Assembly (NCBI GenBank): GCA_964543475.1
Contig: CAZIYJ010000005.1
Coordinates: 109,934 to 173,933, forward strand
Direction of reading: 5' to 3'
DNA length: 64,000 nt
Source: JAYSYM01 sp964543475
GTDB taxonomy: Bacteria; Bdellovibrionota; Bdellovibrionia; Bdellovibrionales; JAMPXM01
In this document: positions 1 through 8,608 of the stretch, in pieces
Numbering within the stretch: the first letter of the stretch is position 1
Layout of the letters: each line of letters opens with the position of its first letter
The notes under the pieces: generated by a model
Databases searched by the model: none
Told to the model about the DNA's origin: nothing
The model's input: the letters and a program-made list of their open reading frames with translations, nothing else
Position numbers and translations under genes: made by a program

Positions 1-545
1 ATTTCAAGTGCTCCAGCGAACGCAAAGAAGAAAATCATATTGCTCAGCAAATGAATCCAGCCACTGTGAGAAAACTGCGCTTTCATGACACTCATGAACG
101 AGATGGTTTTAGAAGAAAGCCAATAGCCACTGCTGTACGTAGCATGTACGTGGTTTTTCCAAAGCGTCCATTCCGGGGTCGCCGTTAGCTTTGCAAACAA
201 CTGATCAGTAAACTCTGCGAGTTTGGGAATTTTTTCTACGTTTGTCTTAGGCTCGACTGAAATTAGGAAATCGCTTTTTGAAAGTAGATTAAATCCAGTG
301 AGATGATTTTTTAAACGATTGCAGTCTGCAATCTTAAGCTGTTCAGTCTCACACCAATCCTCCGTGAATTCTTCTGCTAGCGTTTTTGAAACTCGATATC
401 CCTCGTGTTTCATCGTGCGAGTGATGGCTTGATCCAGCGAGCGAAAACTAAAAATTGAAAACGCAATTGTGCACAGACCGATGGCGATCGTCATCAGTGG
501 CAAATCAGGTAGTTTTCCCTTAGGTCCAAGAGGCAAAAGGATCAT
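1..545 (-). CDS. Rhomboid-family intramembrane serine protease, N-terminal part (gene cut by left edge)
   Basis: An open frame enters from the left edge on the minus strand and starts at an ATG at 545, preceded by an in-frame TAA. About 181 residues are visible. The N-terminus (MILLPLGPKGKLPDLPLM) leads into a membrane segment at about residues 15-35, then a soluble loop. Near the window edge comes the motif FSHSGWIHLLSNMIFFFAFA, which matches the rhomboid helix-2 signature HxGWxHLxxNM. The catalytic Ser/His region (GxSG and the last His) lies outside the window, so activity cannot be judged. Rhomboids cleave membrane-protein substrates inside the bilayer. The next gene lies on the other strand, so the two share the 546-723 intergenic region. 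The family call is good; completeness is unknown. Confidence 0.75.
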   Translation of the reverse strand, partial: MILLPLGPKGKLPDLPLMTIAIGLCTIAFSIFSFRSLDQAITRTMKHEGYRVSKTLAEEFTEDWCETEQLKIADCNRLKNHLTGFNLLSKSDFLISVEPKTNVEKIPKLAEFTDQLFAKLTATPEWTLWKNHVHATYSSGYWLSSKTISFMSVMKAQFSHSGWIHLLSNMIFFFAFAGALE

Positions 546-723
546 GAGTTTTTATCGGGATTTACGAGGGCAATTCTTACGAAAACCAGGTGGTCTAGGT
601 CGCTTTTCTTTACAGAATTTGATCCTTCGGCACACTATGAAACAGGACCAGCTATTTTCAGTCAAAAAATGAGTGCAACTGCGCCCTTCATTCGGTACAG
701 GTTACTGCTAAAAGAGGTTTGGA

Positions 724-1239
724 ATGTCTTATCAAAAAAAGATATCGTTTGTCGTACTCGCGCTTACTCTAGCGTTTTCGCCAATTGTGCTCGCAGAACC
801 AAAGGCGTACGTCGAACCTAAAAAAGGATTCTTTTCGCAGCCGAAACTCTTAGTTAACGGAAAAAAGTTTTCACCTCAATTTTTCAGACAGAGCGGTTTC
901 AAATTCGCAGAAGAGATGAAAGATAATCCGGAAGCCTATAAGCTCGCAAAGAAACACGAATGTTACTCGGTTTGGGCCTCTGGGCTTCTCTGGGGTGGAC
1001 TCGGCGCCTCGATCATTTATTCTTCAGTGACCGCTTCAGATGATTACAAAAGCGGGATCTACTGGGGCATTTTTGGTGCTGGATTTATTGGGTCAATTTT
1101 TTTTCAGCAAAGCGCGCAAATAAATCTGCAGAAAGCGATCAATTCGTACAACGGCGTAGGATCTCAAGGTAACAATTTGGAATTCAATGTCACTCCGCTA
1201 CAAGATGGTGCGGCACTGGTGGCGAGATACGAATATTGA
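724..1239 (+). CDS. Small secreted/membrane hypothetical protein
   Basis: This is a 171-residue protein of no family I recognise. The first 24 residues form a clear Sec signal peptide ending FSPIVLA. The middle is charged (EEMKDNPEAYKLAKKHE) and contains one Cys. Two hydrophobic, glycine-rich segments follow at about residues 84-105 and 118-133. They resemble the paired membrane hairpin seen in many small envelope proteins of predatory bacteria. The start ATG has a GAGG-type ribosome site (aaaagaggtttgga). It stands alone, with tRNA-Val directly downstream on the other strand. No function can be proposed beyond an envelope location. Confidence 0.7.
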   Translation: MSYQKKISFVVLALTLAFSPIVLAEPKAYVEPKKGFFSQPKLLVNGKKFSPQFFRQSGFKFAEEMKDNPEAYKLAKKHECYSVWASGLLWGGLGASIIYSSVTASDDYKSGIYWGIFGAGFIGSIFFQQSAQINLQKAINSYNGVGSQGNNLEFNVTPLQDGAALVARYEY

Positions 1240-1254
1240 GAGTTGCGAAGAAAA

Positions 1255-1330
1255 TGGTGGTCTGTGCAGAACTCGAATCTGCGACCTCTCCCATGTCAAG
1301 GGAACGCGCTACCAACTGCGCCAACAGACC
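1255..1330 (-). tRNA. tRNA-Val (anticodon GAC)
   Basis: On the minus strand the 76 bases fold into a full cloverleaf. The acceptor stem GGTCTGT pairs with ACAGACC. The D arm is GCGC-AGTTGGTA-GCGC. The anticodon arm TTCCC-TTGACAT-GGGAG places GAC as anticodon, reading GUC/GUU valine codons. The T arm is GCAGA-TTCGAGT-TCTGC. The discriminator A and an encoded CCA end at 1255, followed by a TTTTC run. It is a lone tRNA gene between two protein genes. Confidence 0.96.
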
Positions 1331-1351
1331 ATTCGCGAACGAAGTTCTCAC

Positions 1352-1380
1352 AAAGTACTTAGTATCGATTGATGGGTCAA
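1352..1380 (-). promoter_or_regulatory. Putative promoter of tRNA-Val
   Basis: On the minus strand a TTGACC -35 box (1380-1375) is separated by 17 bases from TACTTT (1357-1352). This places initiation about 14 bases upstream of the mature tRNA 5' end. The -35 is a good match and the -10 a poor one. Confidence 0.45.
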
Positions 1381-1438
1381 GTGCGAGAGCTCGGCAATGG
1401 TGCCAGAGCGAATATAACTCGGTCTAGGATAACTCCGC

Positions 1439-2374
1439 CTAATACAACTCTACGACGTCGTTTTCTTTAAAGCCTGAGCCAGAGTGGACGACGCCGATGG
1501 AGCCGTCTTTGCCGAAGTAGCTGACGACTTCAATGGTGCCTTTTAAACGCCCAGGAACACGGCCAATTAGAGCGCCTGTCTCAGGGTCATAGACATCTTC
1601 GCCGTCTTCCATGACCTTTAAAATGTCGCCTACTTGCAAGCCCGAGATGCGTCCTGCGTTTAGGTAAATGCGTTCGCCTTTGATTAAAGCTACGCGGCCT
1701 TCCCACGACAACTTTTCAAGAATTTGACTGAAGCTAGGAATAAACGTGAGAAATCCTTTTGCGATCGCCATTTCGATCAACTCTGGATCTTGCTCTAAGT
1801 AGCGGTCACCATAGGCGCGTTGTGCAACTCGAGTGGTAGTGTCTTCGACAGTTGATGATCGCATTTCGTTTAGCAAAACCTGACTGTTCTTCGTTGAGAC
1901 CATTCGAACTTGCACAGTGGCATCGATTCTTAGTCGAAGCTTTCGCACTAAACCAACCTCGTCACCGAGTCTTCGAGTTTTGACATCGATTACTTTACCT
2001 TCAATAAACGCACTCAATCCTAAGTCATCGCCGATTTTCGCCATTTCAGTGAAATCATAAGCGCCGTTTTTAACGAATTGATTTACATCTTTAGGAAAGT
2101 CAGACGGATTTACTAAGACGAAATTTTCAGTTTTAAGTAAGTTGCGAATTAGAACTTCGCGAGCAGCTCTTGTCGGTTCTTTATCGCGAGCCGGATTCGC
2201 ATCAAGAAATGGAAGAACCATGATTCTTTTACGAAGTGACGGATCAGTAGTGCCTCGCGCCTGAAAAGGAACATCTCGAATTTCGGGCCTTTTGCGATCT
2301 GACGATACGCAAGAAGTTACGATTAATGATAACGCAACTGCAGTCGATGCTTTGACGAGATTCAGAGTTCCCAT
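1439..2374 (-). CDS. Lipoprotein with FlgT C-terminal-like domain
   Basis: This 311-residue protein has a lipoprotein signal with lipobox LIVTSC, Cys at residue 22. The mid part (IMVLPFLDANPARD...) resembles CsgG/FlgO-type lipoproteins that build an outer-membrane-associated ring. The last 80 residues match the pattern of the flagellar assembly T C-terminal domain: ALIKGERIYLNAGR, then GLQVGDILKV, then YDPETGALIG, then an ending ENDVVELY. It probably sits on the periplasmic face of the outer membrane. The next gene upstream on the same strand looks like the N-terminal/middle part of the same system, so the two may work together. Placement in the flagellum is an inference; no other flagellar genes are near. 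Confidence 0.6.
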   Translation of the reverse strand: MGTLNLVKASTAVALSLIVTSCVSSDRKRPEIRDVPFQARGTTDPSLRKRIMVLPFLDANPARDKEPTRAAREVLIRNLLKTENFVLVNPSDFPKDVNQFVKNGAYDFTEMAKIGDDLGLSAFIEGKVIDVKTRRLGDEVGLVRKLRLRIDATVQVRMVSTKNSQVLLNEMRSSTVEDTTTRVAQRAYGDRYLEQDPELIEMAIAKGFLTFIPSFSQILEKLSWEGRVALIKGERIYLNAGRISGLQVGDILKVMEDGEDVYDPETGALIGRVPGRLKGTIEVVSYFGKDGSIGVVHSGSGFKENDVVELY

Positions 2375-2413
2375 ACGTATAGGATAAGCTAAGTCAACTC
2401 AGCTTCAAATGGG

Positions 2414-3532
2414 CTAACGTCGCGCTTTCACACGAAGCTCAATTTCGTTACTTTCAGCGTTTCCGACTTCAGTCTGGAAACTTGGTAACTGAGCCTTCTT
2501 AAGCTGCTCAGTGAGTGTAGAAAGTGAGCCTTTAAAGTCTGCTTCTAAAACCACGCGATCAGAGGAGAATTTTCGATCTCTAAGATTTTTAAGCTCTCTG
2601 ACACTACGATTTAGTTCTGTTTTAAAGTCCTCGAGCTGCTTTGGAGTTAAAGTCCCGACTGCTGCAATCTGAACAGCCGTTGATCCTACTACTCCCGTCT
2701 GCCAAGCTTCGTAAACGGTCGCAGTCAGTTCTTTTGAAACTTCAGTAAACATTTGCTCTGCCGCTGCTTTAACTGTTGCTTCGTTGAATCGAGAAAGTTT
2801 GGTTGATCGCGTGAGATCTACTAACAAGCGAGAGTCAGAAGCTTGATACACTCCAACTTTAAGAGCGAACGTGCCAGTTCCGTCTTCAAGTTTGCGGTAG
2901 CGGCCTTCGCCGCGCACGACCATTTGCGCTTTCGCTGCATCTAGAAGTTCTGTTTCTGAAAAGCTAGCTTTAGAAACCACTGCAAGTTCAAAACCCTTTT
3001 TCTTCAGATCTGCCGCAAGTTTCGCCTGCCAAATTTTTTGCAACGTCACTAAATCAAGTTTTCCCTCGGTGGCTTCAGGAGCCCAAGACTTAAACGAAAC
3101 TTCTGAATTTTTGTCGGTGAACGCAACTAACGAAATTAAAGTTCCGGGTGTCTCAGTGTCCGCCAAAAGACCTGCTGACTGAACAATTTTTCGGAGTGAA
3201 TCTGGAGATACTTTCAATTCAACTGAAACTTTAAAGCCATTGGGAGACTGGGCGGCTTGGCTTGGTCGAGTGAATGGAATGAACTTTGATGATTGCGAAA
3301 TAATTTTTTTATCTATGATGTCTTTGTTTTTACGATATTTAGCGTCACCAATTAAATCGATGACCTGATTACGAGCTGTAGTTTCAGTGGCTTGTGCTGT
3401 GATCTCGCGAACAGCGTCGGCGGCAGTCGTTGCAGTTGCGCTGATTCCATCGAATTTAACAGAAATTAAATCAGTCTGTGCGCCGGCGTTTAAAGTCAAA
3501 AAGGTTGCTACTAAAATTGCGAAAATCTTCAT
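2414..3532 (-). CDS. Exported FlgT-like (N/M-domain-like) protein
   Basis: This 372-residue protein has a short signal peptide (MKIFAILVATFLTLNAGA). I chose the ATG at 3532 because GGAGGG lies five bases before it. A longer frame from a GTG at 3553 would overlap the dnaE stop and spoil the signal peptide. The first mature 80 residues (AVREITAQATETTARNQVIDLIGDAKY) have the form of LPP20/FlgT N-terminal domains, which convert repeated helix-strand units into an outer-membrane collar. The rest is alternating helix and strand with no cysteines. It lies 39 bases upstream of the FlgT C-terminal-like lipoprotein and likely shares its transcript. The family call is moderate. Confidence 0.5.
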   Translation of the reverse strand: MKIFAILVATFLTLNAGAQTDLISVKFDGISATATTAADAVREITAQATETTARNQVIDLIGDAKYRKNKDIIDKKIISQSSKFIPFTRPSQAAQSPNGFKVSVELKVSPDSLRKIVQSAGLLADTETPGTLISLVAFTDKNSEVSFKSWAPEATEGKLDLVTLQKIWQAKLAADLKKKGFELAVVSKASFSETELLDAAKAQMVVRGEGRYRKLEDGTGTFALKVGVYQASDSRLLVDLTRSTKLSRFNEATVKAAAEQMFTEVSKELTATVYEAWQTGVVGSTAVQIAAVGTLTPKQLEDFKTELNRSVRELKNLRDRKFSSDRVVLEADFKGSLSTLTEQLKKAQLPSFQTEVGNAESNEIELRVKARR

Positions 3533-3549
3533 TTTGCCCTCCGGGCCTA

Positions 3550-6500
3550 TCACGCACGAATTTGAACAAAGTCAGTTCTACCAAATAATCCATGTAAGTT
3601 TTCAAAGAATGCTTGAGTCGGATCGATTCCAAGCGGCTCACTAACTTCCATCGTTACAGTCTTCTGTAAATCAGGTAACTCGATTTCTAGTTCGACACCG
3701 GTCGACCCAGGAAACTTTTTCAGTACGTCGCTCAAAAGGCCCAAGCGATCTTGCATGCTTGCATCAATCTTTAAAGTCATGTGCTTTGATTTACGAAGTA
3801 CTTCTTCTAAAATTCCCACGCGATCTACCAGTATTTTGCAGGCTTCGCCGTCTCTCTCAAGAACTCCGCCTAACAAAACTGGTAAATCTGATTTCAAGGG
3901 GGCTTCGGCTTTAACAAACACATCTGGGAATACAACTAGTTCCACTTGTCCGGTGAGATCTTCAAGTTGGGCAAACGCCATGCGCGTACCCTTTTTGGTA
4001 ATCAAATCGCGAACGCTCGTGATCAAGCCAGCTAATACAACGCGCTTTTTATGGTCTTGAGTTTTTAACTGATCAATCGTGCAAGTCGTCCACATTTTAT
4101 AAAGCCCAGTGTAACCACTGAGAGGATGATCACTTAAGTAGAAGCCTAGAACTTCTTTTTCATAAGCTAAGCGCGCGCCGCGGCCCCACGGTTCAGAATT
4201 CGCCAAGATCACTTTATGTTTCTGGGTCTCTTCAGCATCAGCCATTGCAAAGAGGCTCACCTGGCCGACTTCTTTATCTTTACGAGTTGATTCTGCGCGC
4301 TCTAAGAATTTTTCGTACCCGTTAATCAACTGAGCCCTATGCGCACCGTAATTGTCGAACGCACCCGCTTTGATTAAGCACTCAAGAGCTTTCCGGTTCA
4401 CTTTGCGAGTATCAACACTTTCAAAGAACTCATCGAGATTCTCGAATTTGTGATTAGGAATCTTGTTCCGCGCATCGATAATGTTCTCAACGGCACCCTC
4501 TCCAACTCCTTTGATGGCGCCCAAAGAGAAATAGATTGTCTCGTCTTTGACGTTAAACTTGTAATCAGAGTGATTGACGTGCGGAGGCTCAACATTGATT
4601 CCGCGCTGCCGAGCATCGCGAACGTATTTTACGATATTGTCAGTGTTACTCATCTCAGTTGAGAGAAGGGCTGCATAGAATTCAATTGGATAATAATTCT
4701 TAAGCCATGCTGTTTGGGCCGCGATCACACAGTAAGCAGCAGCGTGAGATTTGTTGAATCCGTAGTTAGCAAATTCTTTCATGAGTTCAAAAAGCTCTCC
4801 AGCTTTTTTCGCATCATGACCGTTGTCATTTGCACCCTTCATGAAACGCTCTTTTTGCGCATCCATTTCAGAAGCAATTTTCTTACCCATCGCTCGACGT
4901 AACATATCGGCTTCACCAAGTGAGTAGTTAGCGATCTTCGATGAAATCGCCATTACCTGTTCTTGGTAAATAATAATCCCGTAGGTCTCAGAAAGAATTT
5001 CTTCAAGCTCCGGAAATAAATATTCAACTTTAGCTTCGCCATGTTTTCGGCGAGTGAACTCAGGAATCATGTCCATCGGACCAGGACGATAGAGAGCGTT
5101 GATGGCCGTGATGTCTTCGAAACTGTTCGGCCGAATCTTTCTGACCGTATCAGTAATGCCGTCACCTTCAAACTGGAAGATACCTGCTGTGTCGCCTCTC
5201 GACATAATATCGTAAATGCCCGGATCAGAAAGCGGAATATCTTGCGGAAGAATTTTCTTTCCGCGGTTTTTCTCAATCAACTCAAGCGCATTTTGAATGT
5301 GCGTAAGAGTTTTTAGTCCCAAGAAGTCGAATTTAATTAGGCCGATTTTTTCGGCCCACTTCATATCGTACTGAACTACGTTTTCGCCATCAGCACCTTT
5401 GTAAAGTGGAGCATGCTCAACCAAGTTATCATCTGCAATGACAACTCCGGCTGCGTGAATGCCCGCATGTCGAACTAACCCTTCGATTTGTTGAGCGATG
5501 TCGATCATGTTCTCAACTTGCGGATTATTCTCCATCTGCTCTTTGATGCGTGGTTCAAGCTCAAGAGCTTCTTTGATTGTGATGCCGAGTTTTTCAGGCA
5601 TCAACTTTGATATCACATCAACTTCGGCGTAGGTCATGCCGAGTACGCGGCCGACATCGCGAATGGCAGCGCGTGCCTGCAGTCGACCGTAAGTAATAAT
5701 TTGCGATACGTTTGCCTGTCCGTATTTCTGAGTGACGTAATCAATTACGCTTTGACGTTTTTCCTGACAGAAATCGATATCGAAATCGGGCATCGAGATA
5801 CGTTCAGGATTTAAGAAACGTTCGAAAAGAAGATTATATTTTACCGGATCAAGATCTGTAATACGGAGGCAATACGCAACAAGCGATCCTGCTCCCGAAC
5901 CCCGTCCTGGCCCAACAGGGACACCATTGTCTTTTGCCCAATTGATGAAGTCCTGAACGATTAAGAAGTAAGAATCGAAACCCATTCGATTGATAATTCC
6001 AAGTTCGTAATCTAATCGCTTTCCGTAATTTGGTTTTACAGCTTCGTCGACGGCTTCTCCGCGTGCGGCGGCTTCTTTGAATCGAAGTTCAAGGCCCTCA
6101 AACGAATAAGTCTTAATGGCATCTTTTTGAGTAAGGCCTTTTGGCGTTGGGAATGTTGGTAAGTGATAAATAGGCTTACCAGCATCGTCTTTGAGTTTGA
6201 ATTTTACATCACAGCGTTCAGCTATTTCTAAAGTTGCGGCCAAGGCCTGTGGCACATCTTTAAAGAGCTTTTTCATTTGATCTGCAGATTTAAAATAGAA
6301 CTGATCTGAGCCAAGGCGATAACGAGATTCATCTTGAATAGTTTTGTTAGAGCCAATGCAAATCAATACTTCTTGCGAAAGTTGATCAGCTTGTTCGAGG
6401 TAATGAACGTTGTTGGCTGCAACTACTGGCACGCCCGTGATTTTCGAAGCCTCGAGAAGGAATTCATTGATCTTATCCCACTCAGGACCGGTGCGATTCA

Positions 6501-7026
6501 TTTCTAAGTAAAAACGCTCCGGATAAATTGCCGCAATCTCGCGAACTTTTTGAAGTGCCGCCTCTGCGCCGAATCTTTCGAAAGCGTAATTCACTTCTCC
6601 GCGTGATCCGCCAGAAAGAACAATCAAATCGTCTGAATACTTTTTTAAAACATCCCAATCAACTCGCGGCTTGTAGTAAAAGCCCTCTTGGTAGCCAATT
6701 GAGCTAAGCTTACAGAGGTTTTTATAACCTTTGTAGTTTTGCGCAAGCACTACAAGTCGAGTGTTTGGCTGCTGAGCTGCTTCGCGATCTTCACCTTTGA
6801 TTAATCGCGACTTTGGCGCGAGATAAAGATCAATTCCGAGAATAGGCTTAATCCCCAAATCCTTAGCACCAAAATAAAACTCAACTGCACCGAACATGTT
6901 GCCGTTATCAGTAAGCGCAACTGCAGGCTGGCCGTCGTCCTGGGCCTTTTTTAATAGCGCTCCCGTTCGGCAGGTCGCTTCTAAAAGTGAGTACTGAGAA
7001 TGTGTGTGTAAGTGAACGAAGCTCAA
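3550..7026 (-). CDS. dnaE: DNA polymerase III subunit alpha
   Basis: This is the replicative polymerase catalytic subunit, 1158 residues, the usual length for the DnaE1 class. Domains in order are: a PHP domain starting FVHLHTHSQYSLL; the polymerase core with GPGRGSGAGSLVAYCL and the metal-binding PDFDIDF at about 411-417; the GIHAAGVVIA segment; the YGFNKSHAAAYC segment; and an OB fold (RVVLAGLITSVRDL) from about 990. The start is a TTG at 7026, directly before the PHP histidines. Only three bases separate it from the guaA stop, so it is translated as part of a guaA-dnaE transcript. Nothing is missing from the core motifs. The identification is certain. Confidence 0.98.
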   Translation of the reverse strand: MSFVHLHTHSQYSLLEATCRTGALLKKAQDDGQPAVALTDNGNMFGAVEFYFGAKDLGIKPILGIDLYLAPKSRLIKGEDREAAQQPNTRLVVLAQNYKGYKNLCKLSSIGYQEGFYYKPRVDWDVLKKYSDDLIVLSGGSRGEVNYAFERFGAEAALQKVREIAAIYPERFYLEMNRTGPEWDKINEFLLEASKITGVPVVAANNVHYLEQADQLSQEVLICIGSNKTIQDESRYRLGSDQFYFKSADQMKKLFKDVPQALAATLEIAERCDVKFKLKDDAGKPIYHLPTFPTPKGLTQKDAIKTYSFEGLELRFKEAAARGEAVDEAVKPNYGKRLDYELGIINRMGFDSYFLIVQDFINWAKDNGVPVGPGRGSGAGSLVAYCLRITDLDPVKYNLLFERFLNPERISMPDFDIDFCQEKRQSVIDYVTQKYGQANVSQIITYGRLQARAAIRDVGRVLGMTYAEVDVISKLMPEKLGITIKEALELEPRIKEQMENNPQVENMIDIAQQIEGLVRHAGIHAAGVVIADDNLVEHAPLYKGADGENVVQYDMKWAEKIGLIKFDFLGLKTLTHIQNALELIEKNRGKKILPQDIPLSDPGIYDIMSRGDTAGIFQFEGDGITDTVRKIRPNSFEDITAINALYRPGPMDMIPEFTRRKHGEAKVEYLFPELEEILSETYGIIIYQEQVMAISSKIANYSLGEADMLRRAMGKKIASEMDAQKERFMKGANDNGHDAKKAGELFELMKEFANYGFNKSHAAAYCVIAAQTAWLKNYYPIEFYAALLSTEMSNTDNIVKYVRDARQRGINVEPPHVNHSDYKFNVKDETIYFSLGAIKGVGEGAVENIIDARNKIPNHKFENLDEFFESVDTRKVNRKALECLIKAGAFDNYGAHRAQLINGYEKFLERAESTRKDKEVGQVSLFAMADAEETQKHKVILANSEPWGRGARLAYEKEVLGFYLSDHPLSGYTGLYKMWTTCTIDQLKTQDHKKRVVLAGLITSVRDLITKKGTRMAFAQLEDLTGQVELVVFPDVFVKAEAPLKSDLPVLLGGVLERDGEACKILVDRVGILEEVLRKSKHMTLKIDASMQDRLGLLSDVLKKFPGSTGVELEIELPDLQKTVTMEVSEPLGIDPTQAFFENLHGLFGRTDFVQIRA

Positions 7027-7029
7027 AGT

Positions 7030-8589
7030 TTATTCCCACTCAATCGTGCCAGGTGGCTTACTAGTTACGTCGTAAACAACTCGATTAACGCCTTTAACTT
7101 CATTCGTAATGCGATTTGAAACTTTGCGCATGAATTCGAATTCAAAAGGATACCAGTCGGCTGTCATTCCATCTGAGGATGTTACTGCTCTCAGGGCTAA
7201 AACCTTTTCATAGGTGCGCCCGTCACCTTGTACTCCAACTGTTTTCACCGGCAGTAGAACACAAAATGCCTGCCAAATATTATGATACAAATTATTAGAT
7301 CTCAATTCGCCAATGAAAATGTCATCTGCTTCTCTTACGATCTCTAAATTCTCGCGATTCACTTCGCCCATAATACGGATTGCTAAACCTGGGCCAGGGA
7401 ACGGATGTCGATCTAACAAATGTGGCGGCAAGCCAATCTGCTTTCCGATCGCTCGGACTTCGTCTTTAAATAGCTCTCTGAGTGGCTCTACGAGCTTCAT
7501 GTTCATCTTCTCAGGCAAACCACCCACGTTGTGATGCGATTTGATTGTGACCGATGCTCCTCGCGGAGAAACGCTTTCTATGACGTCCGGGTACAGCGTA
7601 CCTTGCGCTAAGAATTCAGGTTTATGACCGATCTCTTTTGCTACGCGATCAGCGGCACTTTGAAACACGTCAATAAAGACTTTTCCGATCGCTTTACGCT
7701 TTAACTCTGGGTCCTCTAGACCTTTGAGCGCCGACATAAATAGTTCAACAGCGTCGACACCTTTAACGTTGAGTCCATGTCCTTCATAATTTTTAATTAC
7801 AGAGTCGTATTCATTTTTGCGAAGTAAACCGTTGTTTACAAAGATGCAGTGCACACGATCTTTACCTAAAGCTTTGGTAAGGAGAGTCGCGGCTACAGAA
7901 GAATCAACTCCGCCGCTTAAACCGCAAATCACATGCGCCGTTGAACCAACTTTTTTGCGAGCTTCATCCATCAACTGCTCAGCAACTTGCGGAGGATTCC
8001 AATTCGGATCAGCTTTGCAATATTCAAAAACAAAAGCTGACAGTAGCTGAGTGCCTTTGTCCGTGTGTGTGACTTCCGGATGAAATTGCAAAGCCCAAAT
8101 TCCATCCCCTTTCATAGCAGCAGCGTGATTAGTTTCGCTGAGCCCAATTATTTCAAAGCCAGGGGGCGGAACTTTCACTATATCGCCGTGGCTCATCCAC
8201 ACTCGTTGCTTACTGTTGAGAAGACTTCCAAGTTTCTGATGGAATGAAGATTTCCATGTAACTGTATTGAATCCATATTCACGCTGTTCAGCCTTCTCTA
8301 CTATTCCGCCGAGATCGCTTGCGATGAGTTGCATCCCATAACAAATACCTAACAGCGGAGCGACTGATTTAAGTTCAGAAATATTACGATACGGAGAACC
8401 TTCTTCGTGAACTGAACTTGGTCCGCCACTGAGAATAATTCCCTTAGGCTCGAGAGCTTTAATTTTGTCTAAAGGAGCATCAAACGGCAAAATTTCAGAA
8501 TAGACATTCAGTTCGCGAAGACGTCGCGCGATCAGCTGAGTCAGCTGTGATCCAAAATCTAAAACTACAAAGCCACCTTTGTGCTGCAC
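7030..8589 (-). CDS. guaA: GMP synthase (glutamine-hydrolysing)
   Basis: The enzyme amidates XMP to GMP with ATP and glutamine, the last step of guanine nucleotide synthesis. It has 519 residues, standard length. The N-terminal class I glutamine amidotransferase has the nucleophile in LLGICYGMQLI (Cys83) and the HPEVTHTDKG His/Glu pair near 168. The ATP pyrophosphatase P-loop SGGVDSSVAA lies near 225, and the C-terminal dimerisation domain ends GTIEWE as in most bacteria. It begins at a GTG with AAGGA nearby. It lies 19 bases after guaB, so both committed steps from IMP to GMP are made together. Confidence 0.98.
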   Translation of the reverse strand: MQHKGGFVVLDFGSQLTQLIARRLRELNVYSEILPFDAPLDKIKALEPKGIILSGGPSSVHEEGSPYRNISELKSVAPLLGICYGMQLIASDLGGIVEKAEQREYGFNTVTWKSSFHQKLGSLLNSKQRVWMSHGDIVKVPPPGFEIIGLSETNHAAAMKGDGIWALQFHPEVTHTDKGTQLLSAFVFEYCKADPNWNPPQVAEQLMDEARKKVGSTAHVICGLSGGVDSSVAATLLTKALGKDRVHCIFVNNGLLRKNEYDSVIKNYEGHGLNVKGVDAVELFMSALKGLEDPELKRKAIGKVFIDVFQSAADRVAKEIGHKPEFLAQGTLYPDVIESVSPRGASVTIKSHHNVGGLPEKMNMKLVEPLRELFKDEVRAIGKQIGLPPHLLDRHPFPGPGLAIRIMGEVNRENLEIVREADDIFIGELRSNNLYHNIWQAFCVLLPVKTVGVQGDGRTYEKVLALRAVTSSDGMTADWYPFEFEFMRKVSNRITNEVKGVNRVVYDVTSKPPGTIEWE

Positions 8590-8608
8590 TCGATGTGTCC
8601 TTTTTTGG

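Noticed and set aside
469..672. 67-residue plus-strand frame
   Set aside because: It lies over the N-terminal part of the rhomboid gene on the other strand, has no ribosome site and reads as basic low-complexity sequence.
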